Origin: Nocardiopsis sp. YSL2 | GTDB lineage: Bacteria; Actinomycetota; Actinomycetes; Streptosporangiales; Streptosporangiaceae | Assembly (NCBI RefSeq): GCF_030555055.1 | Contig: NZ_JAMOAO010000001.1 | Location: forward strand, 2,294,001-2,358,000 | Direction of reading: 5' to 3' | Length of the DNA: 64,000 bases | Shown here: in pieces, positions 56,323 through 64,000 of the stretch | Numbering within the stretch: the stretch's first letter is position 1 | Layout: every line of letters begins with the position of its first letter | The notes under the pieces: generated by a model | What the model was told of the DNA's origin: nothing | Database searches by the model: none | What the model saw: only the letters and a program-made list of their open reading frames with translations | Translations under genes and position numbers: made by a program

Positions 56323-56352
56323 TCAAGGGCGCACATGGATCCACAGGCGGCC
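56323..56352 (-). pseudogene. Smr-gene 3' end remnant (distal)
   Basis: On the minus strand it reads GRLWIHVRP and a TGA stop, matching the end of the intact Smr protein (GRLWIHFRH, stop). DNA identity includes GGATCCACAGGCGGCC. It lies 41 bp past the stop of the GNAT gene and in the same orientation as the intact Smr gene. Confidence 0.75.
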
Positions 56353-56393
56353 AGGACACGTGTGGAGCCGCACTTCGCAACCTCGCCTGCGCC

Positions 56394-56912
56394 TCAGGCC
56401 CGGCCGGGGAGGGCGACGTGGACGCGGTGGGGACCGTTGTCGTGGTGACCCTCGCCCACAGGGAGGAAGCCCAGCCGGGCGGCCAGGCGCAGGCTGGGCA
56501 CGTTGTCGATGTGGATGAGCGCCCAGACCGAGTGCAGGCCGAGGGAGTCAAGGCCGTGGCGGAGCAGCGCGCCAGCCGCTTCCGTGGCCAGACCTCGCCC
56601 GCCGTGGCGGACAGCCAGGTACCAGCCGATCTCCGGCGGCCCGCCGGGCAGTTCCCCTGAGGGGCGCAGATGGGCGAGGCCGACCAGGTCGCCGTCGAGC
56701 AGCACGGCCCAGTGCCCCAGTTCCGGCGGCCCGTCGTAGGCCAGCCGTTTGTCGACCATCCGGCGGGCCAGGGCCGAGTCGGTGAGGTCCGCCCCCAACA
56801 GGGAGCTCATGGCCGGGTCGGCGAACAGGTCCACCACGTCATCGGCATGCCGTTCCGCGAGGGGTTCCAGGACCAGCCGGTCGCTGAACAAGCGCTTTTG
56901 CCGCTCACACAT
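56394..56912 (-). CDS. GNAT-family N-acetyltransferase
   Basis: The 172-residue protein resembles RimJ/RimL-type acetyltransferases: RLVLEPLAERHADDV at the start, the acetyl-CoA site in YLAVRHGGRGLATEA and IDNVPSLRLAARLGF. Substrate unknown. It is enclosed by two remnants of the Smr-gene 3' end, as a cassette would be. No clear ribosome site before ATG 56912. Confidence 0.87.
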   Translation of the reverse strand: MCERQKRLFSDRLVLEPLAERHADDVVDLFADPAMSSLLGADLTDSALARRMVDKRLAYDGPPELGHWAVLLDGDLVGLAHLRPSGELPGGPPEIGWYLAVRHGGRGLATEAAGALLRHGLDSLGLHSVWALIHIDNVPSLRLAARLGFLPVGEGHHDNGPHRVHVALPGRA

Positions 56913-56936
56913 CGGACCGCCGGGAGTCAGTGCTTG

Positions 56937-56965
56937 AAGTGCACGAACAGGCGGCCGAAGTTCTG
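56937..56965 (-). pseudogene. Smr-gene 3' end remnant (proximal)
   Basis: On the minus strand it reads QNFGRLFVHFKH and a TGA stop, against KNFGRLWIHFRH in the intact gene. 24 of 28 bases match 57609-57636. The changes are conservative, as if the segment evolved as the end of a working Smr gene before it was cut off. It separates the RelE toxin gene from the GNAT gene. Confidence 0.8.
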
Positions 56966-56993
56966 ACCACGATGCACGTGCGAGGGGGCGATC

Positions 56994-57275
56994 TCACAGC
57001 TTGCGGTAGACCTCGCGCCGATGGGCCACGCGCAGCGCCACCACGACCAGCCGCCCATCGTCGATCGAGTAGACGACCCGGTGGTCGCCCACACGGATGC
57101 GCCACAGCCCCGGATAGCCGCTGAGCTGACGGCATCCGTCGGGACGCGGCTCCTCCGCCAACGCCATCACGGCCGAGTACACGCGGCGAGCGACGGGTTT
57201 GTCGATCTTGCTGAGTTCTTTGCGAGCCCGGCCGTCGAACACGACCTCGAAGGCGCGCGATCCTTCATTCGTCAC
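56994..57275 (-). CDS. RelE/ParE-superfamily toxin
   Basis: The 93-residue protein fits the RelE fold: FEVVFDGRARKELSKIDKPVARRV, LSGYPGLWRIRVGDHRVVYSI and a C-terminal VAHRREVYRKL. RelE toxins cut mRNA on the ribosome. It overlaps the antitoxin stop by 4 bp. Confidence 0.92.
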   Translation of the reverse strand: MTNEGSRAFEVVFDGRARKELSKIDKPVARRVYSAVMALAEEPRPDGCRQLSGYPGLWRIRVGDHRVVYSIDDGRLVVVALRVAHRREVYRKL

Positions 57276-57550
57276 AGTCCGAGTTCCCTGGCCACATCCT
57301 CAGCGGACACGGCTTCAGCGTCACCGGACCGGATCTCCTCCAGCCTCTGGTGGGCGATGCGCCCGTCCTCGAGGTCGATCATCTCCTCGTAGGCCTCGAC
57401 CAGCTCGATCGGAACGATGGCGGCAACCCGCTCATGCTTGCGCCCACGCGTCACATAGGTGACCTCGTCGCCGAAGGCGGCTCTGTTCACACGCTCGGAG
57501 AAGTGGTCACGGGCCTGGGCGACGGACAGCTCGACAGGATCAACACTCAT
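57272..57550 (-). CDS. Phd/YefM-type antitoxin of the RelE-like toxin
   Basis: The 92-residue protein has VELSVAQARDHFSERVNRAA and VTYVTRGRKHERVAAIVP of the Phd fold and an acidic C-terminus. The ATG at 57550 follows GGTGGT; a longer in-frame start at 57577 would cross the operator. Together with the toxin it forms an autoregulated module. Confidence 0.9.
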   Translation of the reverse strand: MSVDPVELSVAQARDHFSERVNRAAFGDEVTYVTRGRKHERVAAIVPIELVEAYEEMIDLEDGRIAHQRLEEIRSGDAEAVSAEDVARELGL

Positions 57551-57563
57551 ACCACCATGATGC

Positions 57564-57583
57564 GCCAAGTTGGCCAAGTTGGC
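57564..57583. promoter_or_regulatory. Candidate operator of the RelE/Phd module
   Basis: Two overlapping copies of GCCAAGTTGGC, each palindromic around a central base, with 9-bp period (GCCAAGTTG twice, then GC). It lies 13 bp before the antitoxin start. Confidence 0.6.
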
Positions 57584-57599
57584 GACCCTTGAGTGCGCA

Positions 57600-57851
57600 T
57601 CAATGGCGGAAGTGGATCCACAGGCGGCCGAAGTTCTTGGAGTCCTTGTCCACGCGGTGGTAGCGGGCCTTGATGTCCTTGCGGTCGAGGAAGCGCAGGA
57701 CGCGCTTCTTCAACTGGCCCGACCCTTTGCCCGGGATGATCTCCACGGTCTTGGCCTTGGTGCGCTCGGCCTCGTCCATGATCTCGCTCAGGGCCCGGTC
57801 GATGTCCCGGCCCTTGTTGAAGATGTCGTGCAGGTCCAGTTTGAGCCGCAT
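57600..57851 (-). CDS. Smr-domain protein
   Basis: The 83-residue protein is a stand-alone Smr domain, as at the end of MutS2: LKLDLHDIF with the metal/catalytic His, and VEIIPGKGSGQLKKRVLRFL containing the GxG core. Smr domains can nick DNA or cut RNA. Two remnants of its 3' end occur at 56323-56352 and 56937-56965. Confidence 0.87.
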   Translation of the reverse strand: MRLKLDLHDIFNKGRDIDRALSEIMDEAERTKAKTVEIIPGKGSGQLKKRVLRFLDRKDIKARYHRVDKDSKNFGRLWIHFRH

Positions 57852-57889
57852 CGCTTCGCCTCCGCGTCCGCTTGCGTCGGATGATACGG

Positions 57890-58031
57890 CCTGCGCACCT
57901 CCCCGTCGCGGCCCGGCACCGCGTCCTCACCGTCGACGCCCGGCGCGTGCACGACGACGGCCACCGGTTCCGGGTCACCGGCAACGGCGTCCGGCTGACC
58001 GCCGCGGCCCCACCCGACGACCTGGGCGCCC
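57890..58031 (+). pseudogene. Remnant of an RNA 2'-phosphotransferase (KptA/Tpt1) gene
   Basis: The plus strand encodes HRVLTVDARRVHDDGHRF and TGNGVRLTAAAPP, which matches the C-terminal part of KptA/Tpt1 (VLxVDAxxMHxDGHxFYxSxNGVWLTxxVPP). The first two thirds, with the catalytic Arg-His residues, are missing and the frame ends within the methyltransferase gene on the other strand. It is decayed or truncated. Confidence 0.6.
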
Positions 58032-58874
58032 CTACCGGCCGCCGCGCTCGGGCCTGACCGCGACGAAGACCGCCGTGCCCGGGATCATCCGGCCGCGCAC
58101 GGGTCCCCATCCGCCCCACACCCGGTCGTGCCCTTCGGGCCACTCCGGTTCCACGAGGTCGCGCAGCACCAGTCCGGCGCCCGCGATCCCCCGTACCCAG
58201 TCCCCCACCGTGTGGTGGTGCTCCACGTAGAGCGCGTTGCCGTGGTCGTCCTCCTCGACGTACGCGCGCCGGTCGAAGTAGGACTGGTGCACGGTGAACC
58301 CCTCCTCGGTGGGGTCGTCGGGGAAGCTCCACCGGACCGGGTGCGTCACCGAGAACACCAGGCGGCCGCCCGGCCGCAGCACACGGGCCGCCTCGGCCAG
58401 CGCGTCGTCGGCCGAGGGCACGAAGGGGAACGCTCCGAAGGACGAGAAGACCACGTCGAAGGAGGCGTCGGCGAACGGGAGCCGCTGGGCGTCGGCCTGC
58501 ACGGTCGGCAGCCGGTACCCGGTCCGCTCGTCGAGCAGGTGCGAGTGCCGCAACTGGCGCAGGGACAGGTCGAACGCCACCACCTCGCGGGCGCCCTGGG
58601 CACGCAGCCACCGGCCGCACTGGCCGGCCCCGCACCCGACCTCCAGGAACCGCGTCGCCGCCATGTCCTCGACCCCGAGCAGCCCCGCCTCGGCCTCGGT
58701 CAGTCCCTCCGGGCACCACACGAAGTCCGCGTCACCGAGGAAGTCGCCGTGGTCGGCCTGGTAGGCGTCGGCCGCGCCGTCCCACCACCGCCGCCCCGCC
58801 CGGGCGCTCTCCTCGGCGTCCACCGCCCGGCGCTCGACCCGGCCGGGCGCCGGGTAGTCACCGTCGTCCGGCAC
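58032..58874 (-). CDS. SAM-dependent methyltransferase
   Basis: The 280-residue protein has class I motifs: FLEVGCGAGQCGRWL, VVAFDLSLRQL, FDVVFSSFGAFPFV and LRPGGRLVFSVTHP. It resembles ubiquinone/UbiE-type C- or O-methyltransferases. The GTG at 58874 has GAGGAG 4-5 nt upstream, and 17 bp overlap the SURF1 gene. Substrate unknown. Confidence 0.87.
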   Translation of the reverse strand: MPDDGDYPAPGRVERRAVDAEESARAGRRWWDGAADAYQADHGDFLGDADFVWCPEGLTEAEAGLLGVEDMAATRFLEVGCGAGQCGRWLRAQGAREVVAFDLSLRQLRHSHLLDERTGYRLPTVQADAQRLPFADASFDVVFSSFGAFPFVPSADDALAEAARVLRPGGRLVFSVTHPVRWSFPDDPTEEGFTVHQSYFDRRAYVEEDDHGNALYVEHHHTVGDWVRGIAGAGLVLRDLVEPEWPEGHDRVWGGWGPVRGRMIPGTAVFVAVRPERGGR

Positions 58875-59715
58875 GGGTCTCCTCTGGTGTCGATCCGGCC
58901 CTCGCGCCGTCGGAGCCATCGGAGCCGCCGGAGCCCTCCGGCTCCCCGCCGACCGGCTCCCCGCTCTCCCCCTCGGCACGGGCGTCGCGCAGCTCGCGGC
59001 GGATGAGGACCACCCAGCCCACGACCGCCACGACGGAGAACACCCACCACTGCACGGCGTAGGACAGGCTCATCCCCGAGTCCTCCTCCCGCAGCCGGAC
59101 CCGCTCGGGCGCGGGGTCGGGCACGGGGTCCTGCGCGGTGAGCTCCACGTACCCGCCGAGGACGGGGTAGGGGAGCCGCTCGGCGAGCATGTCCACGTCC
59201 ACGATCATGATCTGCCCCTCGGGCAGGTCGTCGCGGTTGGCGAGCCCGGTGTTCGCCTCCGTCTCGGTGAACTGGAGGCGCCCGGCGATCTCCACCTCGC
59301 CCTCGGGCGCGGGCGGGATTTCCGGCACGTCGAGCGCGGTGTCGCCCCGCATGATCCAGCCGCGGTTGACCAGGACCGCCGACCCGTCGTCGGTGACCAG
59401 CGGAGTCAGCACGTGGAAGCCGACCCCCCGGGAGCCGTCGCGGTTGCGGATCAGCAGCTCGTGCTCGGTGTCCCACGTACCGCTCACCTCGACCGTGCGC
59501 CACCGGTCCCGCGGCGACACGTCCTCGCCGACCCCGGTGAGCTCCTCGACCGGCACCGGCTCCGCGGCCACGTTGTCCTGTTGCAGGCGCACGGACTCGC
59601 TGCGCGTCTCCCACCGGTCCAGCTGCCAGAAACCGAGCCGGATGAAGCTGGGCACGATCACCAGGACCAGCAGGTGGAAGGCGACCATGCGTCGCGAGAA
59701 CAGGACTTTGAGCAC
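58858..59715 (-). CDS. SURF1-family protein (copy 2)
   Basis: The 285-residue protein has the SURF1 layout: N-terminal helix (about 10-28, FHLLVLVIVPSFIRLGFWQL), the conserved LVNRGWIMRGD and a C-terminal helix, then a Gly/Ser/Glu-rich tail of about 45 residues. It differs greatly from copy 1, so the two may serve different oxidases. TAACCT lies 7 nt before the GTG start at 59715. Confidence 0.9.
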   Translation of the reverse strand: MLKVLFSRRMVAFHLLVLVIVPSFIRLGFWQLDRWETRSESVRLQQDNVAAEPVPVEELTGVGEDVSPRDRWRTVEVSGTWDTEHELLIRNRDGSRGVGFHVLTPLVTDDGSAVLVNRGWIMRGDTALDVPEIPPAPEGEVEIAGRLQFTETEANTGLANRDDLPEGQIMIVDVDMLAERLPYPVLGGYVELTAQDPVPDPAPERVRLREEDSGMSLSYAVQWWVFSVVAVVGWVVLIRRELRDARAEGESGEPVGGEPEGSGGSDGSDGARAGSTPEETRAGRR

Positions 59716-59842
59716 GTCTTCGAGGTTATGAGACGCTCCCGGCCGCCTCGCACCGCCCCTTGTCCAGTGGGCGCGGCGCGTTCCGCCCGAACGCCCGCGC
59801 CCGGCCAGGCCTCCCGGGGGCCGCCGGTCGGCGCACACGCAC

Positions 59843-59871
59843 GCGGGGCCGCCGGTCACCGGCGGCCCCGC
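59843..59871 (-). terminator. Terminator hairpin after the chaplin gene
   Basis: GCGGGGCCGCCGGT is followed after one base by its perfect complement. It starts 47 bp after the chaplin stop. Confidence 0.65.
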
Positions 59872-59917
59872 ACCGCGCGACGCACTCGCGTCGCGCTCCA
59901 CGCTGGTGTCGCGCGTC

Positions 59918-61009
59918 CTACTCGACGTCGCCGACCGGGACGTCCTCGGCCGCGGCGGCCCGGCGCTTGCGGGCGAAGTACAGGCCGGCGGCACCGGCGC
60001 CGATCGCGGCCACGCCGGCGGCGACCAGGCCGCCCACGGTGCTGCCGGTCAGGGCGAGCTGCTCGTCGGCCTGCGGACGGGGGGTCGGACGCTCGTCGGC
60101 GGTGCTGGAGTCGTCGCCCTCCTCGCCGGTGTCCTCGTCGCCGGTGTCGGTGTCGTCGCCACCGTCGTCGTCGCCGTTGTCGCCGTCGTCGGTGTCCTCG
60201 TCCTTGTCGTCGTCACCGCCGTCGTCGCCACCGTCGTCGCCGCCGTCGTCACCGTCGTCCTCTCCGCCGTCGTCTCCGTCGGAGATCGTCTCCAGGCAGG
60301 AGGCCTCGGCGAGACCGAGGACCGACACGGCGTTGCCGCAGATGTCGACGGCCGCGTCGACCGGCACCACGACCTGGTTGCCGCTGGCCACACCGCCCGA
60401 ACCGTCGGTGGAGGGGCCGTCGCCCTCGTTCTCGGGGGAGGACTGGATGATGTTGATGATCGTGGTGCACGTGGCGCTGGCGTTGCCCAGGATGGCCACC
60501 GAGTTACCGCAAACGTTGACCGCGACGTCGACCGGCACGACGATCTGGTTGCCGCTGGCCACACCACCCGCGCCGCTGGTGGTCGGCGCGTTGCCGGACT
60601 CGGACCCGGACTCGTCCTCCAGGACCTCGACGACCTCCACGCACTCGGCTTCGGACACCCCGCCCACGCCCGCGGCGTTGCCGCAGGCCTCCATCGCGGC
60701 GTCGACCGGGACCACGATCTGGTTGCCGCTGGCCACACCGCCCGAACCGTCGGTGGAGGGGCCGCCCTGACCGCTGCTCTCGTAGAGGACCTCGGAGACC
60801 TCGGTGCACTTCGCCTGCGAGATGCCCAGCACGGCGAGCGAGTTGCCGCACAGTTCGGCCTCGACGTCGGCCGGGACGACGACCTGGTTGCCGCTGGCCA
60901 CACCACCCGAACCGTCGGTGGAGGGGTCGGCGAAGGCCGCCGTCAGGGGGGCGACCACCAGCCCGGCGGTCAGGACCGTGGCGAAGGAGTAACGGAAGGT
61001 GTTGCGCAT
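59918..61009 (-). CDS. Chaplin-family surface protein with four chaplin repeats and a sortase signal
   Basis: The 363-residue protein has a signal peptide (about 1-27) and four chaplin-like repeats at about 31-71, 86-124, 145-184 and 201-241. Each has GGVASGNQ(V/I)VVPV and two cysteines 14 apart (54/68, 109/123, 167/181, 224/238). A long Asp/Gly/Glu-rich stalk (about 243-305) precedes LALTG (318-322), a hydrophobic span and a basic tail, a class E (LAXTG) sorting signal. Long chaplins of Streptomyces carry two repeats; four is unusual. It should be linked to peptidoglycan and form hydrophobic fibres on aerial hyphae. Confidence 0.9.
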   Translation of the reverse strand: MRNTFRYSFATVLTAGLVVAPLTAAFADPSTDGSGGVASGNQVVVPADVEAELCGNSLAVLGISQAKCTEVSEVLYESSGQGGPSTDGSGGVASGNQIVVPVDAAMEACGNAAGVGGVSEAECVEVVEVLEDESGSESGNAPTTSGAGGVASGNQIVVPVDVAVNVCGNSVAILGNASATCTTIINIIQSSPENEGDGPSTDGSGGVASGNQVVVPVDAAVDICGNAVSVLGLAEASCLETISDGDDGGEDDGDDGGDDGGDDGGDDDKDEDTDDGDNGDDDGGDDTDTGDEDTGEEGDDSSTADERPTPRPQADEQLALTGSTVGGLVAAGVAAIGAGAAGLYFARKRRAAAAEDVPVGDVE

Positions 61010-62002
61010 AGTGCTGTTGAGCCTTTCAGGGAAGACAGCCGGGTGTTCAGCGCCTGTACATGGCGTCGATGGGGCCGTGGGGGAACCGGTGTCCGCGCAA
61101 CGCGGTGGCACTCGGCCTCGCACCCGAACGGCACGGCGGGTCCGTCACCCGGAAACGGCGAGACGGCGGGAAGACCCTTTCGGCGGCTCACGATGGGGTC
61201 ATCCACCCGGTGAACCGCCGATGGACCGAAACGTTAGCAAGACACAGACCGCGCGCCAGCTGTTTCAGAAAATGACTCGCCGCAATGTCAGCACTATGAG
61301 AGAACGAATGACTACTCTTTGAAATTGACACAGCTCACAGTCTTACCGATAACTACTCTGAGTCGAACACCGAAAGCACTGAGTAGTTTTATTGGCGAAA
61401 AAAATCCGCGCCTTCCCGCCAGGACCTACGAAAGGGCTTCGTTCACCCACGACCCCAAACCCCGCGAACAAACGCCTGGAATTCCCTGAAGATAAGCAGT
61501 CATACCTTTTGCCCGAAAGGACGCGAACGCGAAGAATCACGTCCTCGCGGCTCCGGCACCCGCCTCGGCGCCCACCCCTCCCCCACCAGCGCCGACCCGC
61601 GCCCACCCTCACCGTGCGTGACCATGGACGTTCGCCGCGCAGCCGCCCCGCGCCAACGCCCCGCGCCACGCGGCACCGGCGACCGCACTCGACCGCTCCC
61701 ACCACGCCGCATCGCCCGCCATGGCGCCAATCCAGGGCATTGACTCACCAAGTGCGACAAAACCGCTGGTCAACACCGCATAACCTGGTACGCCCGGCCT
61801 CGGATCCACGTGATCGGCCTTCACCTTTCATAACCATCCGCATTAGACTGATCACGAAAAGTAGTCGATCGGCAGCAGGTCGAATCCCGCTCGGCATTCG
61901 TCCGACCACGACGGCCAACCGGGGACATCGGGCGCGCGTCCTAACCCTGTGACACGAACGAGGACCCCGCTCACCGCTTCCCCCGTCCGCACTGGAGCAC
62001 GC
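61010..62002. other. Long gene-free region between the chaplin and CapA-like genes
   Basis: Almost 1 kb without a supported gene. The part near 61200-61500 is distinctly AT-richer. TAACGT (61231-61236, minus) may be a -10 of the chaplin gene. On the plus strand TTGACA (61325-61330), 17 nt, GATAAC (61348-61353) is the best consensus promoter in the window. ACTACTC (61311, 61352) and GAGTAGT (61381) repeats follow, the last ending in TTTTATT, a possible terminator. The rest (61530-61800) is Arg/Pro-coding-like GC sequence in all frames and shows nothing. Confidence 0.5.
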
Positions 62003-63139
62003 ATGCAGCCCGTAGGAACCCCGATCCCCCGCCGCGGCATCCCCCTCAGGACCGGGAGCGTCGCGCTCGCCCTCGCCCTACTCGTCACCGCCTGCTCCTC
62101 CGGCGACGACGCCGCGGACGAGGCCGTCGGCGCCGTCTCGCCCGAGGACCCCTCTCCCGCCCCCGAGACGCAGGAGAGCGAACCCGCCGAGACCGGAGAG
62201 CCGTTCACCATCGCCTTCGGCGGCGACACCATGTTCGAGGGCATGCTGGAGCCGCGTCTGAACGACCCGGCCACCGCTCTCGGCCCCATCTCCGAACAGC
62301 TCTCCGCCGCCGACCTGGCCATGGTCAACCTGGAGACGGCGGTGACCGAGGGCGGAACCCCCGCCCCCGGCAAGGAGTTCCTGTTCCGCGCCCCCGCCTC
62401 CGCGCTGGAAGCACTGGACGCGGCGGGCGTCGACGTGGCCAGCGTCGCCAACAACCACGGCATGGACTACGGAACCGACGGCCTGAGCGACACCCTCGAC
62501 AACGGCGAGGCCTCACCGGTCACGCTGGTGGGCGCCGGACGCGACGCGGACGAGGCCTACAGCCCCCACATCGCCGAGGTGAACGGCCAGACCGTGGCCA
62601 TGTTCGGCGCCACGGACGTGTTGGACGACCACCTCATGTCCGAGTGGACCGCGGGCGAGGGCAAGCCGGGCCTGGCCTCCACCAAGAACGAGATGAAGGA
62701 ACGGATGCTCACCGCGGTCTCCGAGGCCGCGGCCGAGGTCGACAACGTCGTGGTGTTCCTGCACTGGGGCCTGGAGGGCTCGCACTGCCCGCTCCCGCAC
62801 GCCCCCACCCTGGCCGACGAGCTGGTCGAGGCCGGCGCCACGGCCGTGGTCGGCGGCCACGCCCACGTGCTCTCCCCCGGAGGGTTCAGCGGTGACTCCT
62901 ACGTGCACTACGGCCTGGGCAACTTCGTCTTCTACAACTTCAGCGGGCCCACCGCCGAGACGGGTGTGCTCACCCTGACCTTCGACCAGGGCCGCGTGAC
63001 CGAATCCGACTGGGCCCCCGCCCAGATCCAGGGCGGAGTGCCCGTCCCCTACGAGGGCGGCGCGGCCGACCAGGCCCACCAGACCTGGGTGGACATGCGC
63101 ACCGAGTGCGGCCTGCCGCTGGCCGACTCCCCCGCCTAG
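62003..63139 (+). CDS. CapA-family lipoprotein (metallophosphatase fold)
   Basis: The 378-residue protein has lipobox VTAC (Cys31), an acidic linker and the CapA/PgsA-like domain: AFGGDTMF, MVNLETAVTEGG, VASVANNHGMDYG, FLHWGLEGSHCP and VVGGHAHVLSP. CapA proteins take part in poly-gamma-glutamate capsule making; many stand alone in actinobacteria with unknown roles. The ATG at 62003 has GGAG 5 nt upstream; GTG 61949 is less likely. Confidence 0.87.
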   Translation: MQPVGTPIPRRGIPLRTGSVALALALLVTACSSGDDAADEAVGAVSPEDPSPAPETQESEPAETGEPFTIAFGGDTMFEGMLEPRLNDPATALGPISEQLSAADLAMVNLETAVTEGGTPAPGKEFLFRAPASALEALDAAGVDVASVANNHGMDYGTDGLSDTLDNGEASPVTLVGAGRDADEAYSPHIAEVNGQTVAMFGATDVLDDHLMSEWTAGEGKPGLASTKNEMKERMLTAVSEAAAEVDNVVVFLHWGLEGSHCPLPHAPTLADELVEAGATAVVGGHAHVLSPGGFSGDSYVHYGLGNFVFYNFSGPTAETGVLTLTFDQGRVTESDWAPAQIQGGVPVPYEGGAADQAHQTWVDMRTECGLPLADSPA

Positions 63140-63257
63140 GCGCCGCGCCCACCGCGGGGCACGCACACGAGGGCCCGACCGGGCGGCGCGAACGCCGGCC
63201 CCGGTCGAGCCCTCCGGCTTCCGTGGCCGCCGACCGCGCACACCGGCGGTGCGCCGC

Positions 63258-64000
63258 CTACAGCACGGGGGCCGCGCCGTGCCGGGCCGCGACGGTGTCG
63301 ATCTCCGCCAGCAGCGCCCGACGATGGGCCGCGCCCAGGTAGGAGGCTTGCACACCGTTGGCGACCAGCCGGACGAGGTCGTCGGCGCCGAGGCCCATCC
63401 GGTGCGCCGCCAGGTACTCCTGGCTCAGGTCGCTGCCGAACATGGTCGGATCGTCGCTGTTGAGGGTCACGAACAACCCCGCGTCCAGCATCCGCGGCAA
63501 CGGGTGCTCCGCCAGGTCCGCCACGGCACGGGTGCACAGGTTCGAGGTCGGGCTCACGTCCACCGGGACCTGCTCCTCCACCAGCCGGTCGACCAGGGCG
63601 TCGTCCTTCATCGAGTCGATGCCGTGCCCGATGCGCTCCGCCCCGAGCACGTCCAGGGCCTCGCGCACCCGCTCCGGCCCGCCGTGCTCCCCGGCGTGCG
63701 GCAGACTCGCCAGTCCGGCGGCGCGCGCCCGTCCGAACACGTCCGCGTACTGCTCCAGCGGGGTCTCCACCCCGCCCACCCCGAAGCCGACCACGCTCGG
63801 CGGCCCGTCGGCCAGCACCGCCGCGAGCGTCGCCTCGGCGCACTCCACCCCGAAGTCGGCGGGGAAGTCCGGGATCCAGCGCAACCGGATGCCGTACTCG
63901 CGCTCGGCCTCCGTCCGCGCCCTCTCGATGCCGTCGAAGACCACCCGGGCGGGGACACCGCGCATCAGGTGCGCGTACAGGCTGACGTGCAGCTCGGCGT
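63258..64000 (-). CDS. Adenosine deaminase-family enzyme, N-terminus outside the window
   Basis: About 247 C-terminal residues are visible. The adenosine-deaminase motifs are HAGEHGGPERVREAL, GHGIDSMKDD, SPTSNLCTR and TLNSDDPTMF, with the catalytic His/Glu and zinc Asp. The frame continues to the right edge. Adenosine or a related purine (for instance aminofutalosine) is the probable substrate. Confidence 0.92.
   Translation of the reverse strand, partial: AELHVSLYAHLMRGVPARVVFDGIERARTEAEREYGIRLRWIPDFPADFGVECAEATLAAVLADGPPSVVGFGVGGVETPLEQYADVFGRARAAGLASLPHAGEHGGPERVREALDVLGAERIGHGIDSMKDDALVDRLVEEQVPVDVSPTSNLCTRAVADLAEHPLPRMLDAGLFVTLNSDDPTMFGSDLSQEYLAAHRMGLGADDLVRLVANGVQASYLGAAHRRALLAEIDTVAARHGAAPVL

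Noticed and set aside
61855..61925. tRNA-like sequence with GGTCGAATCCC
   Set aside because: The T-stem does not pair and no acceptor or anticodon stem can be formed.
61392..61952. 186-codon open frame in the gene desert
   Set aside because: Composition is Arg/Pro/Thr low complexity with no family resemblance, and there is no ribosome site.

Overview
The window is very GC-rich (by eye above 70%) with densely packed genes, many GTG starts and ATGA/GTGA overlaps. Repeated TANNNT boxes lie 5-7 nt before start codons. It carries a chaplin-type surface protein, a SigK/RskA pair, DUF3817 and DUF202 membrane proteins, and a C-rich-loop RNA resembling the actinobacterial 6C RNA. This fits a filamentous actinomycete; the mix suggests a Nocardiopsis-like member of the Streptosporangiales. 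The taxon is an inference. There are no rRNA or tRNA genes, CRISPR arrays or recognisable transposases.

Layout. 1-5.2 kb (minus): a compatible-solute operon of betaine aldehyde dehydrogenase, a choline-oxidase-type GMC oxidoreductase and a ProV/ProW-like glycine-betaine importer. 5.5-7.2 kb: a class II aldolase homologue without its usual metal ligands, a VapBC module, and a scar made of pieces of both neighbouring genes. 7.2-9.9 kb: an ABC-2 transporter operon with an XRE regulator. 10-13.7 kb: single enzymes, the candidate 6C RNA, SURF1 and DUF3817. 13.7-18.6 kb: a perfect 85-bp tandem repeat, then a small glycan cluster (GT2, WbqC-like, PIG-L deacetylase, epimerase). 18.7-20.1 kb: two DUF202 proteins and thioredoxin. 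20.4-25.9 kb: pstB, an unusual regulator, then pstSCA, with PHO-box-like repeats before both pstB and pstS. 26-29.3 kb: two EF-hand proteins, a spermidine-synthase-like protein, DoxX, and a TetR plus paired SMR efflux operon under a 48-bp palindrome. 29.3-32.5 kb: hisG and hisE split by a MITE-like element, an SDR and a methyltransferase. 33-41 kb: a phosphatase/GH15 fusion, a winged-helix protein, an unrecognised protein, a DedA-like protein and dihydrolipoyl dehydrogenase. 41-47.5 kb: envelope lipoproteins and a four-gene SigK locus. 47.5-55 kb: two MFS carriers, an Lrp regulator, a frameshifted amidohydrolase, an acyl-CoA synthetase and a VOC protein. 55-58 kb: an enoyl-CoA hydratase and a cassette-like zone (GNAT, RelE-type TA module, Smr protein, KptA remnant). 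58-64 kb: a methyltransferase, a second SURF1, a four-repeat chaplin with a sortase signal, a CapA-like lipoprotein and a partial adenosine deaminase.

How the genes work together. The left operon makes glycine betaine from choline and imports it. The pst genes form a phosphate importer that looks PhoP-controlled. The SigK locus couples a sigma factor holding a likely redox cysteine pair to two envelope proteins. The most unusual feature is architectural: both toxin-antitoxin modules, and a GNAT gene beside one of them, lie between direct repeats of the 3' end of a neighbouring gene. This looks like cassette capture at gene ends.
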